Positions 12,168 to 23,922 of a stretch of DNA of 64,000 nt are shown here, piece after piece. Both the position numbers and the translations under genes were made by a program. Within the stretch, counting starts at the first letter, position 1; each line of letters opens with the position of its first letter. A model generated the notes under the pieces. The model made no database searches. It saw only the letters and a list, made by a program, of their open reading frames with translations, and was not told where the DNA came from. Location of the stretch: assembly GCA_023101885.1 (NCBI GenBank), contig JALPQD010000143.1, positions 3,410,001-3,474,000 of the forward strand, read 5' to 3'. This stretch comes from Typhlomys cinereus. Its lineage: Eukaryota; Chordata; Mammalia; Rodentia; Platacanthomyidae.

Positions 12168-13234
12168 TTATACTTGCCTTCTGCTCTCCTGGATATGCCT
12201 GTTTTTTTCTTCAAGCTTGAGTATCATTTCTAGCATTTTTTGAAGGCCTGGTTTGGTGGACATGTATCCCTTCAAGTTGTCTTTGTGCTGGAAGATTTTT
12301 CTTTCTCCCTTGATCATGACTGATAGTTTTGCAGGGTAATCAGCCTGGGTTGACATTTTTGCTCATTCAATACTTGAAGTATGTCTCTCCAAGCTCTTCT
12401 TGCTTTTACTGTTTCGACTGAGAAGTCATTTGTTATTTTAATAGGTTTACCTTTAAAAGTGACTTGTTTTTTCTCCCTTGAAGCTCTCAGCACCAGTTCT
12501 TTGTCTTGAATGTGGAGTGTTTTAACTATTATTTGCGGTGGCGAGCTTCTATTTTGGCCATATCTGTTTGGGGTGCGGAATCTCTTGTATATGGATGGGC
12601 CTCTCTTTTTTTAGATGAGGAACGTTTTCCTTGATGATCGTTTGAAAAATTTCCTCAGGGGTGGTATTTTGAGATTCTTGCTCTGGTATTCCATGAATAC
12701 GCATGTTGGGCTTCTTCAGGGTGTCTCATATCTCTTGAATATTTCTCTCAAGTATCTTTTTGGCTTTAACAACCTCTTCCATTGAGCTGGTTAATACTCC
12801 CACTTTATCTTCAAGGTCTGAAATTCTGTTTTCTGCTTCGTTAGTTCTGCTATAAGACTCTCTGTGGAGTTCTGGGTTGAAGACAACTTGTCTTTTAGCT
12901 CAGTTTTAAACTCTGCTTGAGTCTGTTTTAACTGCTCTATGCCTGTTTTTGTTTCTTGCACTGTTTTTCTCACCTCCTCCAAGTGTCTGTTGTGTTCCTC
13001 TTCAAAGCTATTGATTAGGTTATTTAATTCCTCCCGGATTTCCTCTTTCATAGAATTGAACATGGTAATGATCATATTTTGAAAGTCATTATCCTAGGTC
13101 AGGCTTTCTTGGCCATTTTCCATGGGTTTGTTCTGGTTGGAGTCTAACATTATGGGATTAATTCCTTCAGTAGGAGATTTGTTTACTTGAGTGTTGTTTC
13201 TCATGGATTTGAACTTTGACTTGGGCATTGTCGT
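12168..13234 (-). pseudogene. L1-A ORF1 (RNA-binding chaperone), broken
   Basis: The upstream ATG used in L1-B is ACG here (13234); an in-frame ATG (MPKSK) follows at 13228. A CAG-to-TAG change near 13095 and a frameshift near 12850 inactivate it. The 94-codon fragment at 12791-13075 is the coiled-coil region. Confidence 0.88.
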
Positions 13235-13284
13235 TTTAAGTCGTAAGATCTTCTTTCAATTTCTGTGCGTTTTTCACTGAACTG

Positions 13285-13627
13285 AATTATTTGGCCTGGG
13301 GTTTTGGGGGTGGGCAGGGATGGAGTTTACCTAGGTCGCGGTGAGGCCTGGCTGGACCGCATGCACGTCCGGGGCAGCGGAATGGGGAAAGGGAGGATGG
13401 GGAGTCATCCGGGCGCTATTTAACCTGGGGGAGCTGGGGCGGAGCCCAGGTGCAGGGGGTCCTTCTCCCCGGCCCTTTGCGGCTCTGGCTCCGGTTGGCT
13501 GGTGGGAGGAGCCGGGTCTCTTGTGCTGCCTGGGGTTCTGGGGGTGGGCAAGGGCGGAGCTTACCTAGGTCGGGGTGGGTCCTGGCTGGACTGGATGCGC
13601 GTCCTGGGTGGCGGAGTGGGGGAAGGG
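13285..13627 (-). promoter_or_regulatory. L1-A 5' UTR promoter monomers
   Basis: A repeat unit of about 240 bp starting (plus strand) near GGGTTTTGGGGGTGGGCAGG occurs once fully and once partially (about 13530-13627). A TATTTAA box (13417-13423; TTAAATA in the sense strand) sits in the inner unit. Each unit contains CTAG|GTAA, a splice-donor match (13330 and 13565 regions). Confidence 0.8.
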
Positions 13628-13642
13628 AACAAGATATATTCT

Positions 13643-13964
13643 AAGCAAAGAAAGTTTCCTGTCAAAAGATCTTCTGATTGCAGAAATGAAAATATGTATT
13701 TATCAACCTCCTGACATAGAAATAAATACAAGTAAAGTAAAACTATCATTGGTGCCTGCTACAAATAAACGTTTGCTGAACAGCATGAGTCCCAGAGGCA
13801 GGTATAATTAATGTGAGCTGCAGTTGAGTAAGGCAGAATATGACAGAAAGAGGAAACATGCTGGCATCTTGTTTGCTTCAGCTGACCGAGGGGACAGTGC
13901 AGCTGAAGAGCGGCGGAAATGGAGGTACTAGTGCAAAACATGCCAGTGCCATCCAAGGAACTAA
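13643..13964. other. Unique sequence
   Basis: Right of the L1-A TSD. No gene or repeat recognised. Confidence 0.5.
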
Positions 13965-14100
13965 TAATGCTCGTGTAGAATTTATTATGTACCAGATGCT
14001 GCTCAGAGAGCTCTCCATAATGCTTGCTGAGAACTCTCAATAGAACACATCACCACCCCTACTTTACAGTCAGCAGAGTGACGTACACAGCCAATAAGCA
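13965..14100 (-). mobile_element. MIR SINE fragment
   Basis: AGAATTTATTATGTACCAGA followed by CCCCTACTTTACAGTCAGCA follows the antisense MIR order (size/age-type phrase, then cattttacag). Confidence 0.5.
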
Positions 14101-14154
14101 TACGACTTTCCAAACGTAAGCTGGATCCCAATGTCTTTTCCAATGTCTTGTCCC

Positions 14155-14560
14155 CTGTGGGCTGGGGAAATGACTCAGGGGTTAAAGTCCTTGCTTCACA
14201 AACACAGGGAAAGGATTTTGGACCCCCATATCCTATGTAAAAATGCCAGGCAGGTGTGGTGTCACATCTGTAATTCTAGCCCTGGAATGCCCAGCCTGGG
14301 AATTCCCAGGGCAAACTAGCTAGTCCAACCAGCCCAAATGGTGTGCTCCGAGTTTCATTTAGTTAGAGACCCAGGCTCACAGTTGTGTGGTGCAAGAGCA
14401 ATGGAGGATGATTGTGGATATCATCCTGGGGCCTCACAGGTGCGAGTGAGCACCCAAGTGCATTCATATACACATACTCATGTGTACCCCCTCACATGTG
14501 CACACACACACGTTCTTGCACAACATGCACACAACACTCATACATGAGAGGAAATAAAAA
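14155..14560 (+). mobile_element. Old tRNA-derived SINE
   Basis: Head GGGCTGGGGAAATGACTCAG and GTAAAAATGCCAGGCAGGTG, followed by a B1-like middle (GTGTCACATCTGTAATTCTA), a CA-rich run (14470-14545) and an A-rich end. It resembles the element at 25695-26105, so both probably belong to an older composite SINE family. Confidence 0.65.
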
Positions 14561-16131
14561 GATCACGGGGGACACTTGTTAATTGTTTGGATCTGAGTAC
14601 CAGAGAGAAATGGGTGTAGTTCATCTTCAACGCTGGCACAATCATTTTTTCACTTGACCTGGAATGCAGAAATAATAGCATCATTACTAATATGTACTCT
14701 AAATGACAGCGTTCTATATTTATTTATAGCAAGTTTATACCATTCATTTAGCATAATAATGAATGACATGAGTGTGTTAATCTGTTGCAATATGACACGC
14801 AGAGAAGTGGTCCTTTTAAATTTAACTGTCACAGATCTTTCGATACCCATCCTATGTAGCACATAGCTCACTCGACTTTTTTCTTTTTGAGTTGCAATAA
14901 GAAGTCTCTATAATGTGTCATCTTTACCTGTAATCAACACGGAATAAGGCCATGTGATTCAGAAAGTGTATTTTCATACTTTTCTACCTCTCTTCTCTAT
15001 GAACTATGGGATAAAATATAAAAAATGACAAGAGATGTTGAAATATAAGTCTGTGGACTAATTTCTGTTGCTCCTTTTCCAAGCAGACTAGAAAGTAGCA
15101 TCCATACTAAAATGGACTTCCTTTCCAAAACTGCTTCTTAAAAAAACTGGAAGACATTGACCTCCAATTGCTTATAAGTGTGAAATTATTTTAAAAGTAA
15201 AAATAGACTTCCAATTTACAAATGTTCTGTGCTCTTACTTCAAAGCTTTATTTATTCTTCTTAAAAGCACTCAGAAAGCCATGATTGCGATGAAAAATGA
15301 ATGCCCTAAGTGCAACTTGGAATGAGGGCAACAGCTGTTAGTCTTGGATCCCTGACATATTGATTCAAGGCATACCATAAGCTATCTGTAGTCTTTACTC
15401 ACAACCACTTAATTCTAATTGCTTTAGAAACTAAAGGTAATTTTTGATTTATGTAGTAAGTGTTCCAGAAGAAAGATTTCTGAGTACTTTAAAAAGTGTA
15501 CATAGGCCCAAGTGCCCCTGTAGGGAAGTGTTATGCTGGTATGCAAGTGTTTCTGTAGTTCTTACCTTTATTATTTCTGCCCTTGTTTTATTTTCAGGTG
15601 AGGTAAGGTTGTTACTCTCTGGTGAGTAATGTCCTGCATTGTCACACCGAGCCTGCTTCTTGGGCGTCACTGTGTGACAAGGAGCACGCTGCCTGCAGGG
15701 ACAGCCACGGCCTGCTTCACCTGAGGAGTAGGTCTCTGTGTCTCTCTTCTGTCACCCTCCCCCAAGCGCACACGTGTGCTCAGCACCATCACACCAGTGG
15801 TCCGTTGCACCTGCTGCAAAGGTTTTGTTGATTTCTTTTTCCAGACTGTTAATTTGGCTCCTGGCTGGGTGAAGTATGACTCAGAGACGGTTGGTTCCCC
15901 GGGTGGGAAGCAGGTGTCGCTTCTGTGGTCTCGCAGACACTTCTTCCTGGAGCAGTTGCCTCCTGTGGCCCCTGAGTATCCTCTTATCCAAAATCACTGG
16001 AGAAAGTCAGTCACTTCATGGAAATTCACCCCCTTTTCTGTGTGCCTTTTTTGTAGCCAAATCTTCTGGGCAATTTAGGTGAAGCGCTCTGGGCCCTTTT
16101 CTAGGATGGTTTCCTTGACCTTTATATCATC
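14561..16131. other. Unique sequence with possible conserved non-coding stretch
   Basis: No repeat or gene recognised. 14640-14880 is repeat-free, AT-rich and dense in ATTA-type words, which is compatible with a regulatory element. That is only a compositional impression. Confidence 0.3.
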
Positions 16132-16186
16132 AATCAATCAATCAGTCAATCAATCATTATCATTTTCATCATCATCATCTTTCTTC
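16132..16186. repeat. (TCAA)n and (CAT)n microsatellite
   Basis: TCAATCAATCAATCAGTCAA followed by ATCATCATCATC. Confidence 0.85.
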
Positions 16187-16619
16187 ATTGTATGCATCAT
16201 ATATTCATTAAGAAATTAATTCTGTGTGTTTGTTTTATGCTGAATCAAGGATTGGAGTCTTAGACTTTTATCTATGATTATAACTCAAACAGTCACATTG
16301 ATATGTGTATGAATTTACAGGTATTATAAAACCTGGAAACCAGCCTGGTATGAGTCAGCGTATGAGGGCCACTTAAAGTGATCCATGATGTAGGATCTAT
16401 AGGAGCTATAAGGAAAGGGAGTAATTTGCTTTTCTCTGGTAGTATTTTAGGGCAACAAAGACAGTGGAGCCACCCTGATTGTGTCTTTATGGTCCAGAAG
16501 CGTGTCAGGCAGGTAGAGGAACTGGGCTTCCATGTTCCCTGCTGTAAAGCGAGGAGGGAGGAGGTGACTAGGGAGCTTCACCCAGTTGTATCAGAGATGG
16601 TGCGAAGAGCAGCATTATG
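16187..16619. other. Unique sequence
   Basis: Nothing recognised. The open frame at 16378-16626 has no family motif and starts in ordinary AT-balanced DNA. Confidence 0.45.
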
Positions 16620-16770
16620 GCAGTAAACCAGATTCGGAGTCAGTTGGCGACAGGATCACTATCCTGTTACCAGCTCCAGGATCAAAGAAATTGTCAGAGT
16701 TAATTAGCTCCCTTTATTCATCTGTAAGATAGGAATAGCAGCATCTTGCATAAGGTGATGGAGATGCCAA
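16620..16770 (+). mobile_element. MIR SINE fragment
   Basis: GATTCGGAGTCAGTTGGCGA and TCATCTGTAAGATAGGAATA match MIR spacing and core. Confidence 0.55.
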
Positions 16771-16849
16771 GTATGCTTGTCAGTTTTCTATTCCTAAGAA
16801 AACCCATTTACAAAAGAAAGGGGACCGAGATGAGTCTCATTACCTCATG

Positions 16850-16990
16850 AGCTGAGTGAGGTGGCACATGCCTGCAATCTTGGCGGGTAAAGGCAGGAGG
16901 ATCAGCAGTCTAAAGTCATCCTCAGTTATACAGTGAATTCAGTGCCAGCCTGGGATACACGAGATTGTGTCTGAAAAGCAAAACACTCAA
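16850..16990 (+). mobile_element. B1-like (7SL-derived) SINE
   Basis: GAGGTGGCACATGCCTGCAA, GGCAGGAGGATCAGCAGTCT and CAGCCTGGGATACACGAGAT are the B1 body in sense orientation, ending in an A-rich tail. Confidence 0.75.
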
Positions 16991-17341
16991 ACCTGACAAT
17001 TTAGTTTAGCCCATGATTGCTTGACCTGCTGCTCGGGGCCTGTGTGAGGGAGCGCATCACAACAGAAGAGCAAAGCACAATGGCTAACCTCGTGGATGGG
17101 AAGCCAGAGAAAGGGCTGGTGGACAGAAGGGAGAGAGAAGAGGCAGGTGAGAGTGGGGGGAGCGATATGGGTCTCACTATCCTTTTGAAGACATGCCCCA
17201 ACCAGAGGACTTCCTGCTGAGATTCATGATTTAAAGGCTCCAATAGCACCCAAGGACCAAGTTACAACACCTGGGCCTTCGGATGGTATGTAATTCCAAT
17301 GGGTTGGATATAAATATGCTACACAAGAAGAGATAAGGTAA
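16991..17341. other. Unique sequence left of the nested L1 block
   Basis: No gene or repeat recognised. Ends at the outer TSD. Confidence 0.45.
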
Positions 17342-18382
17342 GAAACAACATCTCTTTTTTTTTATTTCCACTCATACAAACTTTTTTTTTTTTATTTCAG
17401 CTCATACAAACTTATTAGGTACACCAGTTCCCTCCCTCCCTCCTCCTCCCCCTGTACTCCCTGCTCCCCCTCCCCACCCCTCTCCCTCCCCATCCCCCAG
17501 TGCCTCCCACCCCAATTCCCAGAGAGTCCTTTCTTGTGCATGACTGATTTTCCTCTGGGCCCTCCTCTCCGATGACGTACAAGGACCCAGTGGCCTTTGC
17601 CGAACCCTTTCCCGTGTTCCCCTTAGGTATAGGAACACTGCTGTGGCTGCCAATTCCTTGCCTCCAAGGATCTTGGTGCCTTTAGCAGATGCTAGACTTT
17701 GTGAGGTCAACAGTGTGTTGGACAATGCGCAGGGCATGCAAAGTCCAATTATGATTGCTTCAGCCCTAACTAGTATAGAGTATCTTACATATCATTGCTC
17801 CTCCCATCCTTATGCTCTTACACTCTTACCGCCCCCTCTTCCGCAAATTTCCCTGAGCTTCAAGATGGGGAGAGACTAAGCTGGCCTAGTTCTAGGTGGT
17901 TGATATAGAGTCTCTGAAGTTCTGGATTATGGTTTGTTGATTTTCTTTTGCAGTTTTGCTGCTCCTGCAATGCCCTTCACTCCATCCTGGTGGGCATTGT
18001 ATGTTACCCCCTGGCCAGAGACAAAAAGCTGTTAGAGTCTTGTGATAAAAGCACATTCAAAGGTAGATGTAATAAAAGTGTGAAACCACAGTGAGGGAGG
18101 GGGTCTATCACCCATTTGCAAAATTGTTACTTTTTATCTGCCAGACTATATGCCCTCCTCTTCTGGTGAGATCACTCCCCCTCAGTAGTAAATGATCAGG
18201 AACAAAAGTCTGTGAACTTAATCAGATGTCTCATTACTTATTTGGGTCCTTGGTGGAGGCCTATTTTCCCTGCTGTAACATGGTCCCTTCTCTCCTTCTT
18301 TCTGGTGTGGCCCTCCTACCCCATCCCTCCTGTTCATAATCCTTGGAATTCCTGTCTCTAGGTGGGCTGGGTGAGTTTGGTA

Positions 18383-21300
18383 CTAGGAGCCACCTATTAG
18401 GGAGTACATACGGCGCTTAATTTTCTGGGTCTGGGATACTTCACTTAATACAATTGTTTCTAATGACATCCATTTCCCGGCAAATTCCAGTAATTCATCA
18501 TTTTTGATGGCTGAGTAGTACTCCATTGTATAGATGTACCACAGTTTCCTTATCCACTCGTCAACTGTTGGACATTTGGGCTGATTCCATGACTTTGCTA
18601 TTGTAAACAGTGCTGCTATGAACATGGTCGTGCTTGTGCTATCGAGGCGAACCTCTGCTGTATGGGGGGTTATTCCCAAAAGTGGAATAGCAGGGTCATA
18701 TGGCATTTCAATCTTTAATTTCTTTAAGAATCTCCAGACGGCTCGCCAGAGTGGCTGTATGAGCCTGCATTCCCACCAGCAATGTAGGAGAGTTCCCCTC
18801 TCTCCACATCCTCTCCAGCATTTGTCGTTGTTAGTATTGTGGATTTTTGCCATCCTGACTGGGGTGAGATGATATCTCAGGGAAGTTTTGATTTGCATTT
18901 CCCTGATGGCTAAAGAAGTGGAGCATTTTTTCAGATATTTGTTAGACATTTTAATTTCATCCCTGGTAAAGTTTCTTTTAAGTTCCAGGGCCCATTTTTT
19001 AATTGGGCCATTGGTTTCCTTGGTATTTAGTTTTCTAAGTTCTTTGTGCACTCTGGACAATAGAGCTCTATCAGATATGTGGTTAGTGAAGATTTTCTCC
19101 CATTCTGTGGGTTGCCTTTGAGCTCGTGTTACAATCTCTTTATCTGAACAGAAGCTCTTTAATTTCACAAGATCCCAACTGTTGAGAGTTGGTAGCAGTG
19201 ACTGTGCCATTGGATGTCTGTTTAGGAACTGTTGGCCTAGCCCAATCAGCTCGAGGGAGTTCCCTATCCTTTCAACTATGGTTTTTATAGTCTCTGGCCT
19301 GATATCAAGGTCCTTGATCCATTTGGAATTAAGTCTTGTACATGGTGACAAGTACGGGTCCAGCTTTAATCTTCTGCATGTGGAGATCCAGTTTTGCCAG
19401 CACCATTTGTTGAAGATGCTGTTCTTTTTCCATTGGATTCTTTGGGCCCCTTTGTCAAAGACCAAATGGCTGTAACTTTGTGGGCTTATATCTGGGTCTT
19501 CAATCCTTATCCATTGATCTGTGTGTCTATTTTGGAGCCAATACCAGGCTGTCTTTACAACTATGGATTTGTAGTATAGACTAAGGTTTGGTATGGTTAT
19601 ACCTCCAGCTGTGTTTTTGTTACTCAGGATTGTTTTTGCTATCCTGGGTCTTTTGTGCCTCCATATGAACTTTGAGATTGTTTGGTCAACTTCTTTAAAG
19701 AATTGCTTTGGGATTTTGATTGGTATAGCATTGAATCTGTATATTGCCTTTGGTAGGATGGTCATTTTTACGATGTTGATTCTGCCAATCCAGGAACAAG
19801 GGAGGTCTTTCCACCTTCTGGTGTCTTCGGCTATTTCTTTCTTTAGGGTTTTAAAGTTTTCATTGTAAAGGTCTTTTACCTCCTTAGTTAGGTTTATACC
19901 AAGGTATTTCATTTTTTTAGGGGCTATAATAAATGGTATTGTTTCTCTCAAGGCTTTTTCACTTCTTTCATTCTGGGCATATAGGAAGGCCTCTGATTTT
20001 TGCATTTATTTTGTATCCTGCCACCCTGCTGAACTTTTCAATTAGTTCCAGGAGCTTCCTGGTGGAGTTTTTGGGATCACTCAGGTATAAGATCATGTCA
20101 TCTGCAAATAGGGATAGCTTGACTTCTTCCTTGCCGATTTGAATCCCTCTTATGTCCCTTTCTTGTCTTATGGCTTCAGCTAAGACTTCAAGTACAATAT
20201 TGAATAGAAGTGGTGAGAGTGGACAGCCTTGTCTAGTTCCTGATCGAAGTGGGAATGCTTCCAATTGTTCCCCATTGAGCATAATCCTTGCTGTGGGCTT
20301 GTTGTATATAGCTTTTATTATATTGATAAAGGTTCCTTCCATTCCTACTGTCTCTAGCGTTTTGATCATAAAAGGCTGTTGGATCTTGTCAAAAGCTTTT
20401 TCTGCATCTATCGAGAGTATCATGTGGTCTTGGACTTTGGACTGGTTTACATGATGAATTACATTTATTGATTTGCGTATGTTGAACCAACCTTGTGTGC
20501 CGGGGATGAAGCCTACTTGGTCCCCATGAATGATCTTTTTAATATGTTTTTGAATCCGATTTGCTAAGACTTTGTTGAGAATCTTTGCGTCTGTGTTCAT
20601 CAGGGAGATCGGCCTATAGTTTTCTTTTTTAAGCGAATCTTTATTAGGTTTTGGGATTAAAACGATATTAGCTTCATAGAAGGAATTTGGTAGTGTTCCT
20701 TCCTTTGCTATTTGATGGAACAGTTTAAGGAGTATTGGTGTTATTAACTCCTTAAATGTCTGGTAGAACTCTGTGCTGAATCCATCTGGTCCAGGACATT
20801 TTTTGGTGGGAAGATTCGAGATTACTTCCTCAATTTCCTTATATGTTATAGGACTATTTAAATAATTCACAACTTCCTGATTCAATTTAGGTAAGTTGTG
20901 TTTACTTAGAAATTCATCCATCTCTTTTGTGTTGTCAAACTTCACAGAGTATAAGTTTTTGAAATATGATGTTATAATTCTCTGGATTTCTTGGGTATCA
21001 GTAGTGATAACTCCATGTTCATTTCTAATTTTGTTAATTTGGGTTTTCTCTCTCTTGCTTTTGGTTAGTTTCGCTAGGGGTGTATCAATCTTATTGATTT
21101 TTTCAAAGAACCAGCTTTTTGACTGGTTGATTTTTTCTATCGTTTTTCTTAATCTCAATTTCAGATATTTCTCCCCTTATTTTGCTAATCTCCTCTCTTC
21201 TACTACTTTTGGGATCAGATTGCTCTAGTTTCTCTAAAGCTTTAAGCTGCATTGTTAAGTTGTTTATTTCTGATGTTTCCATTTTTTTGACGTGGGCATT

Positions 21301-22206
21301 AAGAGCTATGAACTTACCTCTTAGAACAGCTTTCATTGTGTCCCAGAGATTTTGGTAAGTTGTATTTTCGTTATCATTCACTTTCAGGAAATCTTGAATT
21401 TCCTTTTTAATTTCTTCCTGAATCCAGTTCTCATTCAGCATCATAGTGTTAAGTTTCCAGGAGTTAGTGTATTTTCTCTTGTTTGATGTGTTGTGGATGT
21501 CCAGCTTTAGGCCGTGATGGTCTGATAGGGCACAGGTTAGAATTTCAACTTTCTTGTATATGTGTAGATTCATTTTGTGGCGCAATATGTGATCTATTTT
21601 GGAGAAAGTTCCGTGTGCTGCTGAGAAAAATGTGTATTCTTTGGTGTGTGGGTGAAAAGTTCGATAGAGATCTGTAAGGTCCATTTCTTTCAGGGTTTGA
21701 TTAAGTTCCAAAGTGTCTCTGTTAAGCTTTTGACCTGTTGATCTATCCCATGTTGACAGGGCGGTATTGAAGTCCCCAAGAATTATCGTTTGGGGATTGA
21801 TTTCTTGCTTTAGACGCTGTAGGGTTTTCTTAATGAATGTGGAGGGGCCCGTATTGGGTGCATATATGTTCAGGTTTGTGAGGTCTTCCTGGTGAATTGT
21901 GCCTGTGACTAAAATGTAGTATCCATCCGTGTCTCTTATAATTTTCTTTGGTTTGAAATCCACTTTGTCTGATAGCATAATGGCTACCCCTGCCTGTTTT
22001 CTGCTTCCATTAGCTTGTAGAATTGTTGACCAGCCTTTTATTTTTAGAGCGTGCCTATCTTTTGTGGTGAGATGGGTTTCCTGCAGGCAGCAGATTGATG
22101 GATTGTGATTTTTAATCCATGTTTGTAATCTGTGTCTCTTGATCGGTGAATTAATTCCATTAACATTTAGTGTTATAATGGAGAAACTATTGTTAATTCC
22201 AGACAT
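18383..22206 (-). pseudogene. L1-B ORF2: endonuclease/reverse transcriptase with two frameshifts
   Basis: The full span corresponds to about 1275 codons, the usual ORF2p length. The N-terminal AP-like endonuclease keeps N14 (TLNVNG), E43 (LQETH), D145 and N147 (GDFN), D205 (KIDH) and H230 (SDHH), the positions known for human L1. The reverse transcriptase has the FADD active site (in the 19968-21158 piece). The C-terminus has the CX3CX7HX4C knuckle ([18 protein letters not shown]). Two breaks separate three frames: a 1-bp A-run expansion near 21145 and a 2-bp loss near 20007, judged against L1-C. ORF2p acts in cis on its own RNA by target-primed reverse transcription, but this copy cannot make the full protein. 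Confidence 0.93.
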
Positions 22207-22256
22207 TTATTATGTTTAGTAGCTTTTATAAGTATATTGCTTCTTTTTTAATGATG

Positions 22257-23327
22257 TTATACTTGCCTTCTGTTCTCCTGGATATGCCTGTTTTTTTCTT
22301 CACGCTTGAGTATCATTTCTAGCATTTTTTGAAGGCCTGGTTTGGTGGCCATGTATCCCTTAAAGTTGTCTTTGTGCTGGAAAATTTTTCTTTCTCCCTC
22401 GATCATGACTGATAGTTTTGCAGGGTAAATCAGCCTAGGTTGACATTTTTGCTCATTCAATACTTGAAGTATGTCTCTCCAAGCTCTTCTTGCTTTTACT
22501 GTTTCGACTGAGAAGTCATTTGTTATTTTAATAGGTTTACCTTTAAAAGTGACTTGTTTTTTCTCCCTTGAAGCTCTCAGCACCAGTTCTTTATCTTGAA
22601 TGTGGAGTGTTTTAACTATTATTTGCCGCGGCGTGCTTCTATTTTGGTCGTATCTGTTTGGGGTGCGGAATGCCTCTTGTATATGGATGGGCCTCTCTTT
22701 TTTTAGATGAGGAAAGTTTTCCTTGATGATCGTTTGAAAAATTTCCTCAGGGGTGGTATTTTGAGATTCTTGCTCTGGTATTCCATGAATACGCATGTTA
22801 GGCTTCTTCAGGGTGTCCCATATCTCTTGGATATTTCTCTCAAGTATCTTTTTGGCTTTAACAACCTCTTCCATTGAGCTGGTTAGTACTCCCACTTTAT
22901 CTTCAAGGTCTGAAATTCTGTTTTCTGCTTCGTTAGTTCTGTTGGTAAGACTCTCTGTGGCGTTCTGGGTTGAAGATAACTTGTCTTTTAGCTCAGTTTT
23001 AAACTCTGCTTGAGTTTGTTTTAACTGCTCTATGCCACTTTTTGTTTCTTGCACTGTTTTTCTCAACTCCTCCAGATGTCTGTTGTGTTCCTCTTCAAAG
23101 CGATTGATTCGATTATTTAATTCCTCCCTGATTTCCTCTTTCATAGTATTGAACATGGTAATGATCATATTTTGAAAGTCTTTATCCTGGGTGGGGCTTT
23201 CTTGGCCTTTTTCCGTGGGTTTGTTCTTGTTGGAGTCTAACATTATGGGATTAATTTCTTCAGTGGGAAATTTGTTTACTTGATTGTTGCTTCTCCTGGA
23301 TTTGCACTTTGACTTTGGCATTGTCAT
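22257..23327 (-). CDS. L1-B ORF1p, intact RNA-binding protein (356 aa)
   Basis: An uninterrupted frame starting MTMPKSKCKS. Upstream in the sense strand is the GC-rich 5' UTR, and the stop is followed 50 bp later by the ORF2 start. A basic N-terminus (1-30) precedes a long coiled coil (about 52-172; heptad-rich, containing EEEHNRHLEELRK and RISDLEDKVG) that trimerises ORF1p in known L1s. An RRM follows (about 175-272; NMRIHGIPE and PRQIIVKTL strands), then a C-terminal domain (about 273-340; PAKLSVMIEGERKIF). ORF1p binds L1 RNA as a nucleic-acid chaperone in the cytoplasmic ribonucleoprotein. An open frame suggests recent insertion. Expression is not shown. Confidence 0.92.
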   Translation of the reverse strand: MTMPKSKCKSRRSNNQVNKFPTEEINPIMLDSNKNKPTEKGQESPTQDKDFQNMIITMFNTMKEEIREELNNRINRFEEEHNRHLEELRKTVQETKSGIEQLKQTQAEFKTELKDKLSSTQNATESLTNRTNEAENRISDLEDKVGVLTSSMEEVVKAKKILERNIQEIWDTLKKPNMRIHGIPEQESQNTTPEEIFQTIIKENFPHLKKERPIHIQEAFRTPNRYDQNRSTPRQIIVKTLHIQDKELVLRASREKKQVTFKGKPIKITNDFSVETVKARRAWRDILQVLNEQKCQPRLIYPAKLSVMIEGERKIFQHKDNFKGYMATKPGLQKMLEMILKREEKNRHIQENRRQV

Positions 23328-23511
23328 TTTAACTCTTAAGATCTCTCAATTTCACTAAACTGAATTATTTGGCCTGTGGTCCTGGTGGGCGGGGCGGGCG
23401 GAGACTTACCTAGGTCGTGGGGTGGGGTGAGGCCCGGCTGGACCGGGCGCGCGTCCCGACCGGTGGAGCGGGGCGGGGTGCAAAGGGGGGATGGGGGCGA
23501 CCGCTTGGAGC

Positions 23512-23518
23512 TATTTAA
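23512..23518 (-). promoter_or_regulatory. TATA-like box, inner L1-B monomer
   Basis: TTAAATA in the sense orientation. The next C-run downstream (plus-strand G-run 23485-23490) starts about 28 nt away. Confidence 0.55.
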
Positions 23519-23778
23519 CCCGAGGGCAGCTGGGGCAGGGCTCGGACGCAGGGGGAGGTCCTCCTCGTCCCTCGGTCTCGTGCGCGGCTCCGGCTGGATG
23601 GTGGGAGTCGGAGCCGGGTCCCTGTGGGCCGACCTGGGGTCCTGGTGGGCGGTGCGCTGGGGGCGGGGGTACTCACCAGCTAGGGCGCGGCGTGGACGCC
23701 CAGCTGGACCGCGCGCGCGTCCCGACCGGCGGAGCGGGTTAGGGTGCAAAAGGGGGGATGGGGGCGACGGCCTGGAGC

Positions 23779-23785
23779 TATTTAA
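23779..23785 (-). promoter_or_regulatory. TATA-like box, second L1-B monomer
   Basis: Same TTAAATA box, with the C-run (plus-strand G-run 23752-23757) about 28 nt downstream. This matches the 5' terminal C-run at which L1-B itself begins. Confidence 0.55.
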
Positions 23786-23922
23786 CCCGAGGGCAGCTGG
23801 GGCGGGGCCGGGCGCAGGGGGAGGTCCTCCTGGTCCCTGGGTCCCGCGCGGCTCCGGCTGGATGGTGGGAGGTGGAGCCGGGTCCCTGTGGGCCAACCTG
23901 GGGGTCCTGGTGGGCGGTGCGC

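Larger units (their letters stand above)
7282..13627 (-). mobile_element. L1-A: near full-length, decayed LINE-1
   Basis: A minus-strand L1 with an A-rich 3' end at 7282, a 3' UTR to about 8325, an ORF2 remnant, an ORF1 remnant and a GC-rich 5' UTR to 13627. It is flanked by a perfect 15-bp TSD, AACAAGATATATTCT, at 7267-7281 and 13628-13642. The boundary TTCT/AA suits L1 endonuclease. The 5' UTR has one whole promoter monomer plus a partial one, and starts at CCCTTCCCCC, the same monomer position used by L1-B and L1-C. Frameshifts, stop codons and small deletions (for example about 12 bp near 10105) kill both ORFs. Confidence 0.95.

Noticed and set aside
17402..17879. Open frames in L1 3' UTRs (also 24048-24277, 45311-45658, 53192-53417)
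   Set aside because: They fall in the G-rich/C-rich 3' UTR of the L1 family, differ in frame between copies and have no protein motif.
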